NCBI GenBank assembly: GCA_013398955.1
Contig: VWPU01004637.1
Span: 1 to 64,000 of the forward strand
Direction: 5' to 3'
DNA: 64,000 nt
Origin: Callaeas wilsoni
Taxonomy: Eukaryota > Chordata > Aves > Passeriformes > Callaeidae
Positions within the stretch are counted from its first letter, which is position 1; the number at the start of each line of letters is the position of its first letter. A program made the translations under genes and the position numbers. The notes under the pieces are model-generated. The model did no database searches. It had not been told where the DNA came from and saw nothing but the letters and a program-made list of their open reading frames with translations. Of this stretch, positions 62,501 through 64,000 are shown one piece after another.

Positions 62501-63114
62501 TTTGTAGAGTGAACCCCTAATTTATTACAGTATTGAACTGCTTGTCTTCATTTAAACGTCTGAATAATCCCAAGGAAGTCATTGATATGCCTGAAGTTAA
62601 GCTGGCATTTGTTAGGCTGGGCCCAGCCTGGAGTGATTAATGATCAGCGTTTCTGTGCTGCATGAATGTTCTGTAGCAGAGGAATCATGATTCTGCTTTG
62701 CCTGGCCTGCAGGGCAATGAGTTTGTATCAACATGATTTGATTAGGAGCAAATATTTTGTCTTTCTGTGTTACATTTTTTCCCTGAATTTCTTCAGTTAT
62801 GATTTTAAAAGATTCCGCTCCCCTTGCATTCCTTCGCAGTTGGTTTGGAAGGAAGTATGTGGAAAATGCAGTGGGTTGGCGTGGGGAGGGGAGGGGAGGC
62901 GGGTCCCTGGTGCCAGCTGACGCTCCGTTGTGGCTCTGTGCAGGTGAAGTTGGTGCAGCACACCTACTCCTGCCTCTTTGGAACATTCCTGTGCAACAAT
63001 GCGAAAGAGAGGGGAGAGAAACACACTCAGGAACGGACCTGCTCCGTCTGGTCTTTGCTGCGGGCAGCAAACAAAGCCTTCAAAAACCTGCTCTACTCCT
63101 CCCAGTCGGAATCT
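35529..63114 (+). CDS. MTMR3: Myotubularin-related phosphoinositide 3-phosphatase, 3'-incomplete gene span
   Basis: This is the genomic span of thirteen coding exons (listed separately) encoding residues 1-558. The product is a cytoplasmic, membrane-associated lipid phosphatase. The family removes the D3 phosphate of PtdIns3P and PtdIns(3,5)P2 and so tunes endosomal traffic and autophagy. Seen here: a PH-GRAM region at about residues 30-140, then the myotubularin phosphatase domain from about 155, with substrate-contact residues Asn326, Asn351, Ile352 and the active-site loop Cys413-Ser-Asp-Gly-Trp-Asp-Arg419. All are intact, so this is an active phosphatase and not one of the dead myotubularins. 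Human MTMR3 is about 1,200 residues; the coiled coil and FYVE domain are beyond the window. MTMR4 is the close paralogue, but residue numbering and sequence match MTMR3 better. No frameshift or stop interrupts the joined exons. Confidence 0.96.
35532..35902 (+). other. MTMR3: Intron after the AUG exon
   Basis: A 371-base phase-0 intron with GTAAGC donor and a 'gctcctcag' acceptor. It holds nothing else that I can recognise. Confidence 0.85.
35903..35992 (+). CDS. MTMR3: MTMR3 coding exon, residues 2-31
   Basis: A 90-base exon starting DEETQHSLECIQANQ and ending at EDENLQ, with acceptor 'ttgctcctcag' and donor GTAATC. It encodes the N-terminal tail before the PH-GRAM domain and matches vertebrate MTMR3 almost residue for residue. 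Both ends are phase 0, so the exon is symmetric. Confidence 0.95.
35993..37526 (+). other. MTMR3: Intron between residues 31 and 32
   Basis: A 1.5 kb phase-0 intron. It contains one minus-orientation CR1 (36393-36788); the remainder is unremarkable. Confidence 0.85.
36393..36788 (-). mobile_element. CR1 LINE 3' end, - orientation
   Basis: Begins with the inverted terminal repeat ('gaatcatggaata') and 'gttggaaaggacctt'. It runs through the inverted 'ggaacaattccttcccaata' block and ends near 'ctctcccagcctggctctcc'. The copy is about 396 bases, long enough to include the 'aggtgagcacccccagctct' block shared with 44978-45350. Confidence 0.9.
37527..37643 (+). CDS. MTMR3: MTMR3 coding exon, residues 32-70
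   Basis: A 117-base exon with acceptor 'gcctttctgcag' and donor GTAAGC. It encodes VPFIELHGESTEYVGRAED through IKFKESVVN, the first strands of the PH-GRAM domain, which in myotubularins contributes to phosphoinositide and membrane binding. Both ends are phase 0. Confidence 0.96.
37644..43200 (+). other. MTMR3: Intron between residues 70 and 71
   Basis: A 5.6 kb phase-0 intron. It holds one minus-orientation CR1 of the older subfamily (41091-41286). Open frames elsewhere in it are short and unsupported. A purine-rich, G/A-biased stretch lies at about 40490-40900. Confidence 0.8.
41091..41286 (-). mobile_element. CR1 LINE 3' end, older subfamily, - orientation
   Basis: Starts with 'gttggaaaag' and a C-run, then the inverted blocks 'ccatcaagtccaagctgtgc', 'gagtgccacctccagtcctt' and 'tccctgggcagcc', ending at 'gagaaattcctcctg'. 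This is the inverse of the subfamily seen at 26386-26732. The terminal octamer repeat is lost or decayed. Confidence 0.78.
43201..43283 (+). CDS. MTMR3: MTMR3 coding exon, residues 71-98
   Basis: An 83-base exon with acceptor 'gtttacttgcag' and donor GTAGGA, somewhat off the GTRAGT consensus at position +4. It encodes VPLQLIESVECRDIFQLHL through CKVI plus two bases of Arg98, continuing the PH-GRAM domain. The 3' end is phase 2, completed by the first base of the exon at 45791. Confidence 0.96.
43284..45790 (+). other. MTMR3: Intron within codon 98
   Basis: A 2.5 kb phase-2 intron. It contains a 12-T run at about 43896 and a minus-orientation CR1 at 44978-45350 that ends about 440 bases before the next exon. 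Confidence 0.85.
44978..45350 (-). mobile_element. CR1 LINE 3' end, - orientation
   Basis: Opens with 'gttgaaaaggacctt' and continues through the inverted CR1 blocks to 'aggtgagcacccccagctct' and 'ctcccagcct'. The terminal octamer is missing or decayed. It is alignable along its length, inverted, with the + copies at 28075-28598 and 54641-55189. Confidence 0.9.
45791..45957 (+). CDS. MTMR3: MTMR3 coding exon, residues 98-154
   Basis: A 167-base exon with acceptor 'tctgggacag' and donor GTACGT. It encodes the end of Arg98, then CQFSTFEQCQDWLKRLNNA through GDLCRP and one base of Gly154. This is the end of the PH-GRAM domain and the linker (FSFAYHAWCMEVYA) into the phosphatase domain. It contains the first in-frame Met after Met1, at about residue 138. 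Phases are 2 in and 1 out. Confidence 0.96.
45958..48856 (+). other. MTMR3: Intron within codon 154
   Basis: A 2.9 kb phase-1 intron with one short minus-orientation CR1 (46732-46860). I see nothing else that I can name. Confidence 0.85.
46732..46860 (-). mobile_element. CR1 LINE 3' end, short, - orientation
   Basis: Begins with the inverted terminal repeat 'gatcatggaatggtttgg', then 'ttggaagggaccttaaagcc' and 'gccatgggcaggaacatctt', and stops near 'gtggacacttcagg'. It is heavily 5'-truncated. Confidence 0.87.
48857..48953 (+). CDS. MTMR3: MTMR3 coding exon, residues 154-186
   Basis: A 97-base exon with acceptor 'cttggtccccag' and donor GTGAGT. It encodes the end of Gly154, then EHVTSRFKNEVERMGFDMN and NAWRISNINEKY, plus two bases of Lys186. 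This is the start of the myotubularin phosphatase domain. Phases are 1 in and 2 out. Confidence 0.96.
49278..50011 (+). mobile_element. Probable solo LTR of an endogenous retrovirus, + orientation
   Basis: A segment of about 734 bases that starts TGTGCCGG and can end in CA at 50011. It carries LTR-like signals in order: a CCAAT box at 49865-49869, a TATATAAA box at 49919-49926 and AATAAA at 49942-49947. No gag, pol or env sequence or primer-binding site is seen next to it, so a solo LTR is likely. The target duplication is uncertain: 'gacat' directly precedes the TG start and recurs at 50031-50035, which would put the 3' edge at 50030 without a CA end. No viral protein is encoded here. Family assignment needs a repeat library. 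Confidence 0.6.
49328..49350. repeat. Perfect 9-bp inverted repeat (hairpin) inside the LTR
   Basis: TCAATACCC and GGGTATTGA face each other around a 5-base loop, giving a perfect stem. It lies about 50 bases inside the LTR start, in the U3-like part, next to an A-run. It could be a protein-binding palindrome or an RNA hairpin. An imperfect related block ('cccgagagggg') lies just upstream. Confidence 0.7.
50150..50263 (+). CDS. MTMR3: MTMR3 coding exon, residues 186-224
   Basis: A 114-base exon with acceptor 'gctttccccgcag' and donor GTGAGG. It encodes the end of Lys186, then LCGSYPQEIIVPAWITDKE through WKRIPAVVY and two bases of Arg224, all phosphatase-domain core. Both ends are phase 2, so skipping would keep the frame. 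Confidence 0.96.
50892..51018 (+). mobile_element. CR1 LINE 3' end, short, + orientation
   Basis: Starts at 'tggctgccccatccctggaa', then the 'gtccgaggcc' and 'aaggtgtccctgccatggca' blocks. The end is diverged, with 'ctccattccatgatcctata' in place of the usual 'cccttccaaccc'. It is an older, 5'-truncated copy. Confidence 0.82.
51984..52108 (+). mobile_element. CR1 LINE 3' end, short, + orientation
   Basis: Contains 'gaaggtgtccctgcccgtgg' and 'gttttaaggtcctatcccac', and ends with two near-perfect copies of the CR1 terminal octamer ('ccatgattctatgattg'). A TA/CA microsatellite follows within about 20 bases. Confidence 0.88.
52125..52170. repeat. Compound (TA)n-(CA)n microsatellite
   Basis: A run of about twelve TA units (52125-52149) joins a TG/TA transition and a run of about six CA units (52158-52170). 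It lies just downstream of a CR1 3' end and may have grown from the CR1 tail. It is probably length-polymorphic. Confidence 0.92.
52621..52795 (-). mobile_element. CR1 LINE 3' end, - orientation
   Basis: Opens with an inverted terminal repeat and 'gattgggttggaagggagct', then 'cttccactgtcccaggctgc' and 'cacttccagggatccaggga', ending near 'ctctgggaacaatga'. An internal block present in longer copies is missing before 'ctctgggaac'. Confidence 0.87.
54641..55189 (+). mobile_element. CR1 LINE 3' end, long copy, + orientation
   Basis: About 549 bases from the 'gtgagaccccacctgcagag' region to a terminal 'gttctatgatt'. It is highly similar to the copy at 28075-28598 in the same orientation. The long open frames on both strands (up to 196 codons) are features of the repeat and not genes. 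Confidence 0.9.
56061..56266 (+). CDS. MTMR3: MTMR3 coding exon, residues 224-293
   Basis: A 206-base exon with acceptor 'cctctgttcccag' and donor GTAAGG. It encodes the end of Arg224, then HQSNGAVISRCGQPEVSWW through GGDLSDVEF and one base of Asp293. It includes the conserved Trp-rich WWGWRNADDE motif of myotubularins. The Ser/Asn-rich stretch SRSNSNKLMNGNCSRDF, at about residues 265-281, is a variable surface insertion where I recall the human protein differing. Phases are 2 in and 1 out. Confidence 0.96.
56267..56461 (+). other. MTMR3: Short intron within codon 293
   Basis: A 195-base phase-1 intron with GTAAGG donor and 'cctcctccccag' acceptor. It has no internal feature. Confidence 0.9.
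56462..56593 (+). CDS. MTMR3: MTMR3 coding exon, residues 293-337
   Basis: A 132-base exon with donor GTGAGC. It encodes the end of Asp293, then SSISNASGAESLAIQPQKLL and ILDARSYAAAVANRAKGGG to ECP, plus one base of Glu337. Asn326 in the VANRAKGGG motif is a known substrate-contact position. Both ends are phase 1, so the exon is symmetric, but its loss would remove part of the catalytic fold. Confidence 0.96.
56594..58463 (+). other. MTMR3: Intron within codon 337
   Basis: A 1.9 kb phase-1 intron. It is AT-rich with several T-runs and no CR1 or other repeat that I can name. Confidence 0.85.
58464..58575 (+). CDS. MTMR3: MTMR3 coding exon, residues 337-374
   Basis: A 112-base exon with acceptor 'ctctttccctgcag' and donor GTAAGT. 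It encodes the end of Glu337, then YYPNCEVVFMGMANIHSIR through CTQMPDPG and two bases of Asn374. Asn351 and Ile352 in MANIHSIR are substrate-contact positions conserved in active myotubularins. Phases are 1 in and 2 out. Confidence 0.96.
58576..59334 (+). other. MTMR3: Intron within codon 374
   Basis: A 759-base phase-2 intron with GTAAGT donor and 'tttccctctag' acceptor. I see nothing else in it. Confidence 0.88.
59335..59530 (+). CDS. MTMR3: MTMR3 catalytic exon, residues 374-439
   Basis: A 196-base exon encoding the end of Asn374, then WLSALESTKWLQHLSVLLKS through the active site to LLLDPYYRTTE. The Cys-X5-Arg loop HCSDGWDR lies at 59447-59470: catalytic Cys413 is encoded at 59450-59452 and Arg419 at 59468-59470. 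Cys413 forms the phosphocysteine intermediate, and Asp415 and Arg419 shape the 3-phosphate pocket in the family. The donor is GTGGGT, weaker than consensus, and a G-rich minisatellite starts 20 bases later. Phases are 2 in and 0 out. Confidence 0.97.
59551..59943. repeat. 22-bp G-rich minisatellite interrupted by an assembly gap
   Basis: The unit is TCAGTGGGGTCTTTGGAGGGAG with small variants (TCTATGGGGGGAG, TCTTCAGGGGAG). About nine to ten units precede the gap and one to two follow it. Each unit carries runs of three or four G, so the array is rich in GGG triplets. Because 22 is not a multiple of 3 and the unit lacks stops, all three + frames stay open and read the same cycling GVSGVFGGSQWG-like peptide. 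This is not coding sequence. Confidence 0.95.
59760..59910. other. Assembly gap (151 N) inside the minisatellite
   Basis: A run of 151 undetermined bases with the same repeat on both sides. The gap size is probably an estimate, and the true repeat number is unknown. Confidence 0.99.
61393..61578 (+). CDS. MTMR3: MTMR3 coding exon, residues 440-501
   Basis: A 186-base exon with acceptor 'ctccttcctgcag' and donor GTGAGT. It encodes GFQVLVETEWLDFGHKFAD, CGHGENSDDLNERCPVFLQ and on to FEFNEAFL, phosphatase-domain helices after the active site. Both ends are phase 0, so the exon is symmetric. Confidence 0.96.
61579..62943 (+). other. MTMR3: Intron between residues 501 and 502
   Basis: A 1.4 kb phase-0 intron. 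A short + orientation CR1 (61671-61796) lies about 90 bases after the donor; the remainder is unremarkable. Confidence 0.85.
61671..61796 (+). mobile_element. CR1 LINE 3' end, short, + orientation
   Basis: Contains 'gtccagggccaggttggac', 'agtggaaggtgtccctgccc' and 'ctcttcccacccaaaccatt', followed by a decayed terminal repeat and an AT-rich tail. It is a 5'-truncated copy. Confidence 0.88.
62944..63114 (+). CDS. MTMR3: MTMR3 coding exon, residues 502-558 (last in window)
   Basis: A 171-base exon with acceptor 'tggctctgtgcag' and donor GTATGT. It encodes VKLVQHTYSCLFGTFLCNN, KERGEKHTQERTCSVWSLLR and on to LLYSSQSES, near the end of the phosphatase domain. Both ends are phase 0. The next exon, expected to continue toward the known LYPVCHVRNLMLW region, is not found before base 64000. 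Confidence 0.95.
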
Positions 63115-64000
63115 GTATGTATCCCAATGCCCTCCTGTGGGAGAGCCCTGGGGGGCTCCCCCAAACAGCATCCCCCAAAGGGGGATCCCCTGAGAAACAC
63201 CCCAGCAGTGGGACACGGTGACCTGGGGTTCAGTCACAGCTGAGGTGGTGGCTGCCCCATCCCTGGCAGTGTCCAAGGCCCGGTTGGAAGGGGCCAGGAG
63301 CACTCTGGGACAGTGGAAGGTGTTCCTGCCCATGGCAGGGTGGCACTGGATGAGCTTTAAGGTCCCTTCCAGCCCAAACCCTTGTGTGGTTCTCTGAACT
63401 GTCACCATGGGCAGAGAGGTGATTCCAGACCAGCTCAGCTCTCCCTGACATTCACCTTAGAAACACCCAGCTCAGGCTGATGTTTGAAGTCTTGGGTTAA
63501 CTTTGCTGATATTTGAGGAATGTCAAATGCTACCTCAGAAATTTCTCCGTGCTGGAAATGTGCTTTCTGTGACTAAATATTTTATTTTTTGTAACAGAAA
63601 ACATTTCAGTGTTTGATAAATAGACCTCTCTGGAGAACTGAGCTGTGTCAGAGGAGTGACACAAAATTGCCTGCAAACCTAGCCACTGTGTCTGAATTCA
63701 TCTTAAATCTAAACAGAAAAAGTGGCTCAGATTATTCAGTGTATCTTTGTTTCTCTTGATACCTTCAGGTTTTGAGTTTGGCTCCTCCATGGTAGGAACT
63801 CACTGAAGGTTCTGGGAAGGGGCTCAGTTGTGTGTTTGATACAAGGTCACGTGAGGGATGCAGGGGTGCAGAGCACAGGCAAGAGCGCAAATGCTAAATT
63901 ACATCATGGTTAGAACTGCAAGGACTTGTATAAATATTTAAACTCTTTTTATTTATGGAAGTATCAGATGTCATAAACTGAACTGTAGGGACTGTGCAGT
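63115..64000 (+). other. MTMR3: Intron after residue 558, truncated by the window end
   Basis: At least 886 bases of intron with one + orientation CR1 (63250-63396). No further MTMR3 exon is seen, so the end of the phosphatase domain, the linker, the coiled coil, the FYVE domain, the stop codon and the polyadenylation site all lie beyond the window. Confidence 0.85.
63250..63396 (+). mobile_element. CR1 LINE 3' end, short, + orientation
   Basis: Starts at 'tggctgccccatccctggca', with 'gtccaaggcccggttggaag' and 'gtggaaggtgttcctgccca', and ends in 'cccttccagcccaaaccctt' with a decayed octamer. It lies about 135 bases after the exon ending at 63114. Confidence 0.88.

Noticed and set aside
35529..63114. 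Assignment to the paralogue MTMR4
   Set aside because: The residue numbering of Cys413, Asn326 and Asn351, the MDEET N terminus and the near-identity across all exons fit MTMR3. MTMR4 differs at the N terminus and in many of these segments.
62797..63408. 203-codon open frame on the minus strand
   Set aside because: It is the antisense of an MTMR3 coding exon plus a CR1 copy and carries no independent signal.

Overview
This is vertebrate, almost certainly avian, nuclear DNA. Two things point to a bird: at least sixteen recognisable 3' ends of CR1 LINEs, the dominant retroposon of bird genomes, and a compact exon/intron layout. I see no bacterial or viral gene organisation. The style of CR1 and of one LTR fits a neoavian or passerine bird, but I cannot name the species.

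The window holds one protein-coding gene, on the + strand, and it is incomplete at the 3' end. It is MTMR3 (myotubularin-related protein 3), a phosphoinositide 3-phosphatase. I could join thirteen coding exons with consensus splice sites and consistent reading phase. They give 1,674 nt, or 558 codons, from the initiator Met to residue 558. This covers the N-terminal PH-GRAM region and most of the myotubularin phosphatase domain. The CX5R active site lies at Cys413 to Arg419, the numbering known for vertebrate MTMR3. The rest of the phosphatase domain, the linker, the coiled coil and the C-terminal FYVE domain lie beyond base 64000.

Layout: bases 1 to about 250 are a CpG-island promoter or first-exon region, with a likely exon 1 donor at 94/95. 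Bases 95 to 35457 are a very long 5'-UTR intron region. Its first 22 kb has no CR1 that I can recognise; the rest is CR1-rich and contains one good candidate noncoding exon (31477-31554). The AUG is the last three bases of the exon at 35458-35531. Twelve further coding exons follow between 35903 and 63114. Their introns carry CR1 copies in both orientations, a probable solo retroviral LTR (about 49278-50011), a TA/CA microsatellite and a G-rich 22-bp minisatellite. The minisatellite contains a 151-base assembly gap and starts 20 bases after the active-site exon.

I found no previously undescribed system. The points most worth checking are the split start context, the candidate start-stop uORF exon, the minisatellite beside the catalytic exon, the sense-orientation LTR with its own polyadenylation signal, and CR1 pairs that could drive rearrangement or back-splicing.
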